Source of the DNA: Platycnemis pennipes
Lineage: Eukaryota; Arthropoda; Insecta; Odonata; Platycnemididae
Reading direction: 5' to 3'
Length of the DNA stretch: 64,000 nt
Assembly (NCBI GenBank): GCA_933228895.1
Contig: OW121849.1
Location: forward strand, 40,022,354-40,086,353
The number at the start of each line of letters is the position of its first letter. The first letter of the stretch is position 1. Below the pieces are notes generated by a model. That model had not been told where the DNA came from, searched no databases, and worked only from the letters and a program-made list of their open reading frames with translations. Position numbers and translations under genes: made by a program. Of this stretch, positions 24,066 through 37,700 are shown in pieces.

Positions 24066-25686
24066 CCCACACAGCACACACAAAAGCATATACATATACA
24101 CAGTATCTACATAAGGTCTACTGTATATTTATCTGTAATAGGAGACGGTTTACTTGGTGTATATATTTACGAGGGGTCTACGGTATATGCAACCCTTCCC
24201 CACACAGCACACAGAAAATTTATACCATATGAAGGATGCATAAATTGATTGGTATAAATAGTAAATAATATTCCGTCGATTATTAGCATTTAATTTGAAT
24301 AATATGCGCGCACTGCAAATAATATGTAAACATTATAAGAGGCGCATGATATGTTCATATTTTTTTAATAGACTACAATCGATGTCTTGCAAACAAGATC
24401 AACTTGAACCATCTCGAAAATCAAAATGGCAGTCATGTTGATAAGCTGGAAGCGTGAGAAAGAACTAGCTCCTCCAATATTTACGTGTTCTGGCAATTTG
24501 TGATCGTAGAAGCTTAATTTTAATTCTAATGGACAGTTAAGTTACGGTGAGTACCTAAATGATTGTTATGACCAGTGACTGCGTTGAAGATTATTTACGA
24601 ATTCGTCATCGTTTTCATCTGCCTTCCATGTTGATTTTTTTAATTGACTCTATTTATCATGTTTCAGGCACATACAGTCTTTAAAAAATTGGGATATTAG
24701 GAATGATCCAACGACAATTCAGATTATCATTCAACTATTTGATAAACGTGAAAAGTTTTGTGTGTGTTATGACAGTGCAGTGACTTTCGATAATATTTGA
24801 ACGAACCAACTGTTGGAAAAATATAGTTTCAATTTTTAGAAGAGCATTGTTTTTTTAAAAGACAGCAGGTTTTTGTGCACCCAGATAAAACATTTGGTAG
24901 ATGTGAGCTTAAGGGTATCGAACTTCAAACACTTATCCCGCCAAAACGGTGTTCACATGCAATGTAGTTTGATATTGGTGATTGTCGCACTGGCTGTTCT
25001 TGAGGTCATGCCTTATGTATTGGAATGTTATGTGTTACAATTTCTAGTGAATGCAATGATTGAAAATGGAAATAGTGTCAATAAATTTTATTTAGAAACA
25101 CGTTTTTGTTTGCAATCGTCTTAACTCGTATAAATGTGTTATTGAAATTGTGAATTCCCTATGTGACATCAAGAAACGGCAGACGTGCACGAATTTTGCA
25201 CGGTATGAGTGTGTGTATAGTTAACGTTTGCCAAATCATTCCTTCCAATTTCAACTCTGTGTCACAAATTTTCTAGTTAGTAACCAAAGATTTTTCTAAA
25301 CGAAGTGTTTTCAAAAGCTATTAATTTAATAGGCAAATCTAAAAAAGATGTACTCTTGGTCTTACTTGTGGCATTGTATTTTATTTATCCAGAGAATTAC
25401 ATATAAAATTAAAAAAATAACTACACTGGAGGATTTAGATGTGGCTATAAAATAAGGAAATAAAAAGGTATGCATACTTTATACGGCATCCATTTTCCAT
25501 ACATCTACAGTATATGTTGTGTAGAGGACATTTGCATCTTTGGTAGATGCACGGTAGAGCTAGTGTTGATGCCTTGTAAATATATACTAAAGGTCTACGC
25601 TCCCACCTAAACCTCTACTGTATACCTATGGTATATGTATATCATCCATATACCCAGGCTCTACGGCTGAGTATGTGCTGTGTGGG
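24066..25686. mobile_element. Candidate DNA transposon with 13-bp inverted termini and subterminal TCTAC-GTATAT repeats
   Basis: CCCACACAGCACA at 24066-24078 is the exact inverse of TGTGCTGTGTGGG at 25674-25686. A third copy in the left orientation lies at 24199-24211. Near both ends are scattered motifs of the form TCTAC(T/G/A)GTATAT (near 24117, 24178, 25505 and 25614). Termini plus clustered subterminal repeats are typical of cut-and-paste transposons that bind transposase at many sites. The 1.6 kb interior has no recognisable transposase, so it would be non-autonomous. I could not identify a target-site duplication. Confidence 0.6.
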
Positions 25687-27908
25687 CTGTTTGTCTGAAA
25701 GTGAAAGGCTGCCAGTTTTGTTGGTAGGGATGGTGTGAATCAGCTTTTATGTGTCTAGAAATAGGAGGGAGTGGTTCCGTTCTAACCCACACATAAAACT
25801 GATTCATGCATGCTGTTGAGTTTCTCCATAAATACATTTATGTTACTTTAGTCTGTGTCAAAATGGCAAATATGTCACCAACGTATATTATTCACAAGCT
25901 GGGAAAATAATCAAAAGTGTTACTGCAATCTTTTTTTTTTTGAAAGTGTTAGAATATATTTGCATGCTACAAGACATGAGAATGGGTTTCCAATTGCATG
26001 TGGATTGGCAAAATGGATCCAAAGAGGTCTAAAGTGTCATGGGGCTCACATAGGCCTCCACCCATCCCTATAGTTTACATATGTATCTAAGTGTCAATGT
26101 CATCAATGTTTTTACCTGAAGATGTCAACTAAATGATGAAGCCCGTTGTGTTTAAAGTACTTGAGTAAAATTCACATTTTGTTTTTTCTATTAAAATTTT
26201 ACATGATTGTTACAGCATACTATTAAAATACTTTACAAAATCTACTGAAATTAAAGAAAAAATCTGAGTTGTCTACCTAATAATTTGTAATCATTTATAT
26301 CTTCCCTATTGAATTTCAACAGATACCTTCAGCTCCAGCAAATAAAAAAAATATTGTTTACTAAAAATAGTCAGGAATGAATTAGTCAATCACCAAATTA
26401 TAAATGAAAATAAATTTATTAAATGCACTTAAGTCTACTTAGATGACATTAAAATTAATGCATAAAAATCATAATTATTTTCGGTACAGTGTAAATAATT
26501 ATCACCCAGATGGAATAAGTATTTTAGGCCCAATATAAATACTGAAATTGTCGGTACTCAGGATATTCATAAGAAGACAATCTTGCATCTCAAAGAGCAG
26601 AAAAATGATAATAACAGGGGAGGAGGTTAGAAATTGATTTTGATTAGGAAGTACTGAGAGAACTAAAGTAAATTTTACTCCTCAAAGACAGCTTTGGCAA
26701 ACAAATAGCTGATAAAAAATCTCAATCATGATTTCAGCATGTACCTATACTACTTTTACTGAGTTAGACATGGATTTGAGGAGAGAATCAAATAGACAAA
26801 TAATTCCCCTCAGGCACCAAAACTTCTCTTAACTGCTCTTCATTTGGAAGAAGATATTCAATGGAAGACATTTACAGAGAAGTCAAGAGTGGGAAATTTA
26901 TGACTCATGATGTGATTCAAAACATGCCGGAATAAAATACAGTACAAGGAACTTGTCATTTACAGCAAAGTACAGTACTTCCTGTACTCTAAAAAGTACT
27001 TACAAGGAACTTGCAAGAACTGATACTTGGAGTTGGTTAAAGCTTCGATTAGCATCAGCCTTTATAACACACACTTACTTCCTCTGTAAAGGAAGGGCAA
27101 GACAGTACTTGGATGGGATAGAGGAACTAGGGGATTATAGAGGGTGAGAAATTAGCAGGAGGAAAGAAAGGTGGAAAAATGTGAAAAGAGAAGTAAGAGG
27201 GCCAGAAAAGAGGCTGAAATGATTATGTGAGCTGGGATAAAGCTTTGGATTTGAGTACCAACCTTAGAAAGGAAATAAATTCAAGGCTACAAATCTTTCC
27301 ATACTTACATATATATACAGAATCACAAATCCTGGAGTGCTAATGCCTATAAATTATTCCGGTAGTGGTGCTTGGCAGTGTACGAAAAAGAGATGATAAT
27401 ATCATCTCATTAGAAGTATACTCAATTAAAAGGAACTGAATATGCCTCATCTTCAACCTTTAAAATCACAAGCATCCCGTGATCCTCTGACAGCAAATTT
27501 AAAGAGGCATCACAACATATTTTGTGAGCTTTCTGTCCACAAGTTTCAATAGCACTGCATCACCTATACAGAAATTTTAAAAAGATAAAAAAAAAGCACA
27601 TTCACACAGGTTTTTGTCACAGTGAACTTTAAAGCTCATGATTAAAATGAGTAAGAGCACTTATTTTGGGCAGACTGCACTTATTGGTGGATAAAAACAT
27701 TGAAGGTTGTAAAAAAGTACAGACATGATAACAGCATGATTACTAGGTTCACACGTTCACAATAAAAACAGGATAAAAATATATTACTAAATACTTCACT
27801 TACTGGACCTCCAGCACACACTTTAAAACGAAAATTATTTACACTATTTATACTGGTAGCCTAAATGGCATATCACATGAAAACTCGAGAGAGAGAGAGT
27901 TAAAATAT
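25687..27908. other. Intergenic, downstream of gene C
   Basis: AT-rich with no recognisable element apart from a partial repeat of GTACTT/AAGTAC words around 26940-27020 and a short GA run at 27889-27899 beside the gene C stop. The gene C 3' UTR must lie here. I could not choose a polyadenylation signal. Confidence 0.5.
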
Positions 27909-28704
27909 TCACCCTCTATTTTCTATGTCCACCTTGTTTTTCCGGCTTTTTCCTCTCGCTCCAAGTTCCCTCTGGATCTCTTCCAACGACTTACCCTTTG
28001 TCTCAATCACAACAAAGAAAACAAAAACCACTCCAATGCCAGAGATCACAGCAAAAACCCAGAATGGTACATCTTTCCCCCATGCATTTGATATGTCACC
28101 AAAGAATAGTGTCACCACAAAAGCAAGAAGCCAATTGGTGATGCTGGATATTGGACTGGCCACCCTCTTCACCTCAGCAGGGAAGAGCTCACCAACCATG
28201 AACCATGGCACGGGTCCATATCCCAGTGAAAAAACAATGATGAAGATGCACAAGCTGGTCAGTGGGAGCCAACCCAAATTGGAGACATCTTCATTATTTG
28301 ACTGAAGGTAGAAGAAAACACCCAAGGCCACTGAGCAAAGGGCCATCAAGGCATCGGATAATATGAGGAGGACCCTTCGGCCAAAGCGATCCACTACCAG
28401 AGTCGATATAAATGTTGCTACCAACTGGACAACACCCACCACAATGGTCGACACTGACGAGTCCTGCACTTGAGCAGCTTCGAAAATTGGTTTCGTGTAG
28501 AAAATCACAGCATTGATTCCAGACAACTGCTGAAATACCATCAGTCCAAGTGATATGATTAATGCATTGACAGTTGCTCTTGTAGTAAGGGCAGAGAGGA
28601 TGCTAACGTTTCTCTGGGATTCACTGGCACTTTCTGCCGCGAGTTGCATTTCCGCCAGCTCAGCTTCAAAATCATACTCCTTTCCACGGAGCCATGTCAG
28701 TGAC
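27909..28704 (-). CDS. Tret1-like: Gene C exon 4 (central loop to C terminus)
   Basis: Residues 249 (split) to 513, ending at TGA 27909-27911. It begins SLTWLRGKEYDFEAELAEMQ just after acceptor ctttgaag and contains [33 protein letters not shown] and [15 protein letters not shown]. The segment that gene A splits over three exons is continuous here. Confidence 0.93.
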
Positions 28705-31700
28705 CTTCAAAGAGCAATAAATAATATAAAATTATAGTTTATAATTATAATTATCTAATATTCTTTACAAGAATAACTAACAATATACTGATTACAATTA
28801 GAGCATGATAGAAAGAGGATAGAAAAAAGCAGATGGTCTGTGGTGTGTCAGCTGAAAGAATATCCTACACGGGAGCAAAAAGGAAACGGCAGTCACAGAG
28901 CATTCACTTTTGGGAGAAAGGCACTGCATTTTAACAGAAAGGACAAGAGTCATCTCAAAAGGAAAAGCCTTTTGTTCATGATTGATTAGGGAGGGTATTG
29001 AAATTGAAGGAGACCAGGGAATTTTAACCGAGATGACGGCATTAGACTGAGTTCCACCTGGAAGAAGATTTTTTAGGGAAAAACGACCCCAGTCACTACT
29101 GACATCAGTGGGAGGGCGGTGAAGGATGACGATGACCAGTCAAGGCCACAGATGGGGGGAGGGGATACCGCCTCCTCCAATAATATGGAACTTCTCCGCT
29201 TCTTTTCATCATTTTCCTGACGAAGCGCCCTGCAATGGTTGCAAAAGCTTGGACAACAATGCTATCTATGCAGCAGATCCCGTAAGTGGCAATTGGATAT
29301 GATACACACTGCGAAAAGTTTTGATCAGAAACAATTGAACTAGTTAGGAGCTGAAATGTAGAAAGTAGCCATACTGTTCAGAAGAAATACTTTCAGGAAC
29401 AATTTTTAAATCTTTAATTTTGGTCCAGGAAAATTTGGAGCTTAAAAATTTTTATGCATTCTACCCTGATTGTGTAAGGGGCAAAAGTGTTAGGCAAAAA
29501 GACTTAGTTTCAGAAAAATATTGAAAAAATATTTCTAAGCATTTGTATTTGTCATCCTTGGGTTCATTGAATTAAATATGTAGTCTCTAAATGATGGAAC
29601 AAAATAAAATATGGAAATGAACTAAGCCAATTTTGAATTTTCACAATGGATTGTATGTTTACTATCATACATCCAATAGCACATCAGAGAAAATTATGTG
29701 GAGTTTCAAAGGAACTAAAAACTCAACAGTTCTCTGGACAAATTTTTTAAATCATCTTGAAATGTATTTTAAATTGTAAATGATACCAAAACAGCTTGGT
29801 GATGAAAACCATGTATTTATTTAATGCATTTTTAAAGAAATAAGGAAAAAAATGCCCAAAGAGCACACCCACTTCAAAACATACTGTGATTGGCAGGCTG
29901 AAAGTCACACTAGGTCCTGCAATGGTGAGGAAAACACACACATGTATAATAGTACCCGTGGATGCAGTTTTCAACTTTGGTTATTGGATTTAGATACCTT
30001 TTGTGTGGTTAAGTTAGGCTACGAACATATATGATTTCTATAAATGATGTGCAGCTTGAGTTTGTCAATGATGATGCAAGAAATTTGCCCAAGTCTTAAA
30101 ATTAGCAATGTTTTCATTCGTATGAACACCATATATAAAAGCATCTAAATGAAGCTTCGTACAAGCTTCGATGAAAAGATTGTTCAAGAAGAAAGCCAAA
30201 CAGTGAAAATAGAGAGGCAAAAGCAACTCAATGTTCAAAAATGAATTTTCACATTTGAAGTTTGTAATATTTATAATATGGTGATGACAAATGCTTTGGT
30301 GTTAGGGCCGTTTGTGAGGAACATGGTGATGATGGCATTGGCTATATGCAAGTTACGCTAGATAAAAGTGTTTGTGTTGTTTGTGCCCTGAGCATAAACT
30401 ATGATACAAGGAATATGTCATGGAAGAACAAATTTTGATGGGTAGCGAGGACAACGATGTAGTGAGCCTTTTATGCAACGATTGCGAATTAAGTTTGAAT
30501 ACCTAAAAATTTGAGTATCATGAACATCTCCTTTATTCATTTGTTTACATTGCACCACTACTCAAATAAGTGATGACATTTCTCTATTTTCGGGCACATT
30601 ATTTTATTAACATATCATTTGGGGTGAGTTTTCAAGGATTCATATCATAAATAAACAATACGATGAACTTGAAAATCTTAGGTTTGAAATGCATAACCAT
30701 AGTGCAGTGATGAGTTTTGATATGATTTCGAAGAACGTCTGGAAATCTATTGGACTATTGATACAAAGATGGATTAAGAACTCTTTATTGGAAAATGCCT
30801 TTATTGGAATGTGTCCAGAGACCAGTGGTGAAGTGCTAATAGAAGAACTGCTTACCTTGATATTTAACATGACATAAAAATGTAGTTTGCTCACAATTGG
30901 TCATATAAATGAATAATTGTTTTGAGGAATAAGTTCATAATTGTATTTGCTTCCTTTGCTACTCCTCACCCAAGACGATATAGTCGAGACCTTGAGATAG
31001 GCCATCAGATCGCTAATTTGGATGTCTTCCTTTCATCGTGTGTGCTGGGATAGCTAGCCACACATAAAGGCCCACTGTTTGTGAGTAGGCTCGCTAACCA
31101 CTCATAACCCAAATGTGAGTCTAATTTTTGGAAGCACCAGCTCCTTATGAATCCCTTGATTGAGAAGATTGAGACAATATATGTTATCCACGAGTATGTT
31201 TCTTTATGGTGGACATGCATGTATGTATATTTGTCATTGAATTCTAATCGTGATTCGATATGCAGGGGTTTAGGTTTCCTGGACAACATAGCTTTAGGAG
31301 TGCGACCATTTAAAGTCACTGAGGCTGATTCGCTTTTATGCAGGCCTACTTTTCCACTGAAACACGACATGTAGGGGAAGCAATATGACAGTGTGCATCT
31401 ATCCGCGCCGAGAGAAGAATGCCTGCCGTGGCATTCCACACACAAGTGGAGCGGTGAACGGATGTGATTTTATTATTGAAAACCCTGTTAGGCATAATGG
31501 TAATGCACTTTGTTATCAAGAAAAATGAAGTTACCGAGAAAGATAGTGCCTTGGCTGAGTGTGTGTAATAGGTTGAAAAAATATCCTGTTGGCCTTGGCT
31601 CTCATTTACAAGGAGAAAAATGTCTGGAGTAAAAATGGATTTGAGGACTTGGTTCTTTCCTGGCAAACCGATTCTGTAAATTCTTCGTGGGTTTTCCACC

Positions 31701-34700
31701 GGGTCAGGTATTCTGGTTCCGACATTTATGCAGCCAATTAGGAGCCACCTGTCCCAATCAGGAGCATATATAAGGGCAACAAATCTTTTCCCAGCATCAA
31801 ACACCCTAAGGACAATGGCAGAGTCAGCCATTGAAACATCGGAGGCAAAACACCTGACCCGGTGGAAAACCCACAAAGAATTTACAGCATGGATTTGAGG
31901 ATTTGATAAATTTTCATAAGGCACAAAAAAGACAAACTGTGACTAATCCACATGATTTACCTGAAGCAGCAAGAGCGATTTGGAAAAAAACACTGAGTAT
32001 ATCAAAAGACAATGAGAGCGTGAAAAACCCAAAGATATGTTAGCCACTCGATCAGAGTTGTGTATGATGAGAAAAAAAGAAATAATGCAAGATATTCCAC
32101 AGAGAAAAAATCATTCATTCATTCAAAAATCATTGGTAAAAAAGAAATACTTGGTATATTCAACACTAGAATAATCATTGGCAACCGAAGACTTCGGTTA
32201 CCATGATTATGATGCTTTGACATTGAAACCGCAATTGGTAAATAAAATAGTGTGGAATATACCAAGTATTTCTTTTATTCTCATCATGAATAAATTCCAC
32301 AACGTTACCTCACAAATTGCTAGGCTAGACTTCGTGGAACCACATATTGATAACGTAAATAAGTTCACTTTGTAAAATTCCACAGATTTATTAAAACCAA
32401 CCTAGGTTTTGACTTACACAGTCATATGATAATGACCTTGATAATGACAGTGTAAGTCAAAACCTAGATCAGTTTTAATAAATCTGTTGAATTTTACAAA
32501 GTGGACTTATTTACGTTATTCACAAAGTTACGCCTGAAGGCATCTCTTCAATTACAGTTGTGTATCTTTCGGGAAAGCAAGATCTTGCTTTTCGATGCCA
32601 TAGTGAGGCCAATAGTTCTCAAATAGAGTAAATTAATGTGAGTTGCCGCAAGGACTTGGAGATGTTGATAGTTAACTGAAAAATCAACTGAACAATACAA
32701 CTGATTTTCAGGAATATTGAGTGATATTGAAAATTATCTATTATCATCCGTTTCTGGGCTACTGATTGATTAAATAAAAAAGGAAATTTTTCTGGGCTAC
32801 TGATTGATTAAATAAAAAATGAAATTTTTCTGGCACATTCATTAGCAATTGTTCTAGACGAACCATAGGTATTGCTACTGGATCTCATTTACCCACAATA
32901 TTTTGCTATGTTACAATAGTAGGAATATTGAATCAAGATTTTTGTCTTTTAAAGTGAAAGTAAAAACCAATCAGCATTTTCCCGGAAGTGTACAAACTTG
33001 CTCAAGTGACAATCACCATCCCAGCATCTAGCTCATCTGCCTAGAGGTCCTTCTTAGCATTGAAGGGAGTTAAGACATACCTGCAAAACACCCACAGCTA
33101 GGGTACAATATCATACCTAGCTCTTTTAAGTATTGAAAAGGCATAGCTTTCTCAGCTACGCCAGCTGTCATCCTTGCTTGAATTCGTGATAGAAATGTTT
33201 GCAAAATAATCGAAAAATATAACTTTGATACAAGAAATGAGTGGAAGGCCTTTTATGCCTAAAGTATGTTTTTTTATTATATTCATTTTTTATTATATTT
33301 CGGAGCCCCGGGACCCTTCGATCAGTAGCCAAGTGATCTACCCTAGTGGGTAGATCACTTGGCTACTGATCGAAGGGTCCCGGGTTCAAATCCGGGTGAA
33401 ACCTTTGGACACCACCGAACGAAAATGTCCTCAGAGTGCGAGGTGGCCCAGGGAAAGGAACTGGCCCTCCTACCCTGAATGTGTGAATTTCATTCACCAT
33501 TGGCTTAGTCTGGGGCGAGCTCTACCCTCACCTATCAAAACCAACCTTCGGGTTGAATCACTGAGTGAGTGATTCATAATTCATAAAGACTCATATTTTC
33601 TGTTAAAATTAATGTATCATAGCGATAAAGCACCCTTAGGAAAATTTACTAAAGAAAACTTTAAGTTTACTTAAAGTGAATTGAAACATTTAAAGTTAAC
33701 TTTTGAATTGAAAAGTTTTTCTAAAGTCATGAGTCTACTTCAAAGTTTTCTTAAAATTTTTTGCTAAAGTTTTGAGCCAATCCTAAATTTTTTCTATAGT
33801 TTTTTCAAATTTTATACATGCATTCTAAAGTTTTTTTAAAGTTGACTTTATGATCTTGTTTCAATTCACTTTAAGTTAACTTAAAGTTTTCTTTAGTAAA
33901 TTTTCCTGAGGGAAGTAGGCAGTTTCTATTTACAGTTTTACATGCCTAATGATAGGAGAGAAAAATCTGTAAGGTTATCAGCATATTTTACAAGGTGAAG
34001 ATTCCCCTAGGAAATTGGTATCAAGGGCATCAAGGTGAATGCCAAAGAAATAAACATGCTAAGGTTTGCTGATGACATCGCAGTTGTAGCAGAAAGTTGA
34101 GAGGACCTGCAAGCATCCCTGACCACAATGGACCAAATACTTCAAGAATATAATATGAGAATCGACAAGAAGAAAACTAAAATCCTAGTGTGCGGAAAAG
34201 AGAAGCTTAGGGCAAATATCAAAATTTGAGGTGTGAAATTGGAACAAGTGGGGAACTTCACCTACCTCGGCAGCACTATAACTTGGGATGGAAGAAGTTC
34301 GATGGACATTAAGCGAAGAATATAACAAGCTAAGGAGGCATTTATGGAGAAGAGACAACTATGTGCTCAAAGAATCTATGGCTGTAAAAAATGAAGCAGT
34401 TCATCAAAACATTCGTATGGAATATGGCACTCTATGGTTCAGAGAGATGGAACATCGGGAAAGCAGACCAACGAAGAATTGAAGCCTTCAAAACATGTTC
34501 CTGGAGGAGAATGTTGAAGATTAAATGGACAGATAAAGTGAGGAATGAAGAGGTGTACAGAAGAGCAGATGAAGAAAGGACAATATGGAAAACCCTACGG
34601 CAAAGAAGAACCAGATGGATTGGATATACCTGGAGGCACAATGAATTAGTTAGAAATATAATAGAAGGGAAGATTGAAGGGAAGGCTCCCCAAGGAAGAC

Positions 34701-37700
34701 CAAGGGACAAGAATGTGGGGCAAATAAAGAAGGATGTGAAAACATACCAAGGGAGTGAGGGAATTAACACTGAATAGGGCAGAAAGGAGGACTGCAGCAA
34801 ACCAATCCTAGGATTGAAATACTGATAATGAAGATTGCCATTGTAGGATAAAATTATTGTTCCCAAGTTACTAAGGATACCATTAACAACACATGAGACT
34901 CGGGGCTATCTTGTCAGTAGGCTGCAGTTATCCATCTTCATAAATTTCTTAACAAAATAATTTTCTTAGATTTTGTGTGGTTCTAATGTGATAAATCAAG
35001 TTTCAATTATGTTTGTTTTATAGTAACAAATCATGGTAAAACTGTTTTATCAAGGCAGTGCAAATGATCCCATTTATCGGCCATCATTTGAGTTCTTGCA
35101 TTTTTAACATGTCATCATGTCCAGGTAAAGTCATTTTCATTCTCCATAATATAAACTCCAGTACAATTTAAATATACTCCTGCAAACGTTCCTAATTTCC
35201 ATGAATTGTGTACTCATCATATTTATTTCGTAGCATGAACCTCATGAATCCTTTCCTGGCAAATAGATTACAAATTATGATGTGATGACAAAGACGTAAA
35301 GATGTAAAGGTACCACGCAAGTTCAAAGCCAAGTTGAAACCATACCACGAATCATTTGAGTCATAAACCCCACAGCCAATCAGAGTGCAGCACCAAGTTA
35401 GTCAACACTTTAAAAATGAGGTAGAAACAACATTTAGACACCTTCAACTTGAATATGCTGACAGGACAGTCAGCCAAAACTGACTTCCATGCCAACTTTG
35501 GCAGAAAAATAACCAGAAACATACAGAGAGCATCAAGGTGTGCATTGGTTTTATATTTTTCATTCATTTTTAGATGTATTTTTGAGCTGATTTCCCATTA
35601 TAATCCTACTGTTTTAAATTACTTACAAATAATTTCACCACATACATTTACAATTTGTTAATCAAAGAACTACATATAAATACCAAATGAAGAAACTTGA
35701 CTGAAAAGGGTATCAAATTGGTACATACTTTTTTGCTTCGTCAACCTTGCCTTTGCTCAGGTAGAACGCTGGACTCTCTGGAATGGCAAGTATCCCAACA
35801 GCAAAGACGATTGGGACAATGCCACAGATGATCGAGAACCAAAACACAGTCGCATATGCCCCAACGATGTAAGCAAAGAGAATCCCACCACAAATCATCA
35901 GCTGAAAATACGTTCCTAGGGTTCCTCGAATCTCCTTCTGAGCAGTTTCACCAATGTAGACTGGTGCCACGACAGCAAATGCACCCCCACTCATGCCGCA
36001 AAAGAAACGGCCAGCATACAGCATGTCCAAATTGCTGGCCCACGCAATGAGTGCCCACCCCAACACAAAGGGTATGGCAAGGAGGATCATGGAGAGTTTA
36101 CGGCCAATCCAATCCATGCAGTAACCAATCGGAAATGCTATTGCTGCAGCACCAAGGGTCATCAAAGAGCTAACCCAAGAACCCTGAGTATCTGTGATTT
36201 CAAAGTCAGCCTCTCCCTTTTGAAGCTTTAAGATGGCAGGAGATGACCATCCCAGGGCTGTTCCCAGAGCAAAAGCTCCCAGAGTTGCTGCAATGAAAAA
36301 TGACATCTAACTTGAATAAAAGAAAGGAGTATGCCAACGATTTTGAATATACAGAGAAGTTGACCAAACAAAAGAAAAAAGTAGGAATGCAAGAATTTCA
36401 ATACACCAAAATACAAGGTCAGAAAGTTGAAGAGCACTTTTTCATGTTTAGCAAAAGTTATCACTGAACAAGAAAACAAAAAGTCAAGATTAATCATCAA
36501 TAATTTCTGTTTTTATAATAAAAAGGCAAATTTAGCTAATATCACCACCAGTTCATTACTTGCAATATTGAAAGAATAATGTTGCAGGCAGTAAAAACAT
36601 TAAATCATTAAAATAATCAGAAATGGACTTGAAGTACACAACAGTATACGGATTTTAGGGGTTGGTCCAGAATGTTCAAGAGCAAAGACTTACAAAGCCA
36701 AGGACCAAGGCTAAGGTAGGTACCTCTTGCAAAAGTGTGCTAAATATACAGTAACGCATCCTGACCGAAAAGGCACATTAAGTCACTTGTAAATGATCTA
36801 TCATGCACAAACAAGGATACCCACACACCAAAATTTTAAAGGCAGCTAGGATATTAATATTTCAGACAATGGCAATATTGATGCTGCGACAGTTAAAAAA
36901 TGTGAGTAGTCATTACATTAAACTATGATGACACAAAAACTACATCTTACTAGATTTGATTTAAACGTTTCATTGGGCTACTTTTAACTGCACAATTTCA
37001 ACATATTCAGTTCCTGATGATTGAGTTAATTCATGCATTACCATAATAAAAATATGCCACAGTTTGCAGTCTTTGCTAACAATAAAAATGAAAATATTTC
37101 TAACAGTAGTATATTCCAAGCCTGAAAACGGTAGTGAAAGGACTAAATGCCCAAGGAATGAAGTATGGCTTTTTTCCCGTAACAGATCCACCCAACTATG
37201 GATTAGGTTTGTCATTAATTTTATTCAGTAGGTACTGAATCAGTTGAAAATTAGTAACAAATTATTGTATCACTATAGAAATATATTAATATTACTATAG
37301 TATTCATTATTTAATAATACTATAGTAGCCCACTAAAATTGACCATTGTCACACTTACTCTATTTATACTATGGGTCAATTACTGAAAGTTGCAGCATTT
37401 ATAAGAATTGGAAAATTTTTAACTTTGGTGAACAATGTCACAGCAGTTCGATAAAAATATTACCTGTTAAAGCCGCGACATACTGAGGAAGTTTTTTCGC
37501 TGTAGTTGCGGTAGCAGACACCAAAGTTTGTGAGCTGACTCCTATTGCCGTAGCACTCATGTCGCTTAGCAGTGGGACGATAGCGTCCTCGTCGGAATCC
37601 TAGACAAAAATACAAAGAAATTAAAATAATCAGCATCTCATGGAACAACAGAACACTTTGCGATTGCAAAAAGTTGATATTTACGACAAACCATGGTGTT

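Larger units (their letters stand above)
28705..35728 (-). other. Gene C intron 3 (about 7.0 kb), repeat-filled
   Basis: Donor AAAAA|gtatgt at 35728 and acceptor ttgaag at 28705, in phase 2 between AKK and SLTWLRG. The interior carries several separate repeats: an inverted repeat at 31674-31887, paired hairpins at 32141-32276 and 32350-32520, a 38-bp tandem duplication at 32752-32828, a SINE palindrome at 33307-33590, a MITE at 33633-33912 and an RTE LINE fragment at 33990-34840. From 28740 to 31000 I see nothing recognisable. Confidence 0.8.

Noticed and set aside
33340..33410. tRNA gene
   Set aside because: B-box is good, but no cloverleaf closes, the head is palindromic, and a SINE body follows.
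36288..36306. ATG at 36304-36306 as the start of gene C's upstream piece
   Set aside because: It lies inside the intron just before the acceptor tttttcattgcag; true N-terminal exons are at 37464-37742.
27909..36306. Treating 27909-28704 and 35729-36287 as two separate truncated genes
   Set aside because: The first ends and the second begins at exactly complementary points of the same fold (AKK to SLTWLRG) in matching phase, so they are one spliced gene.
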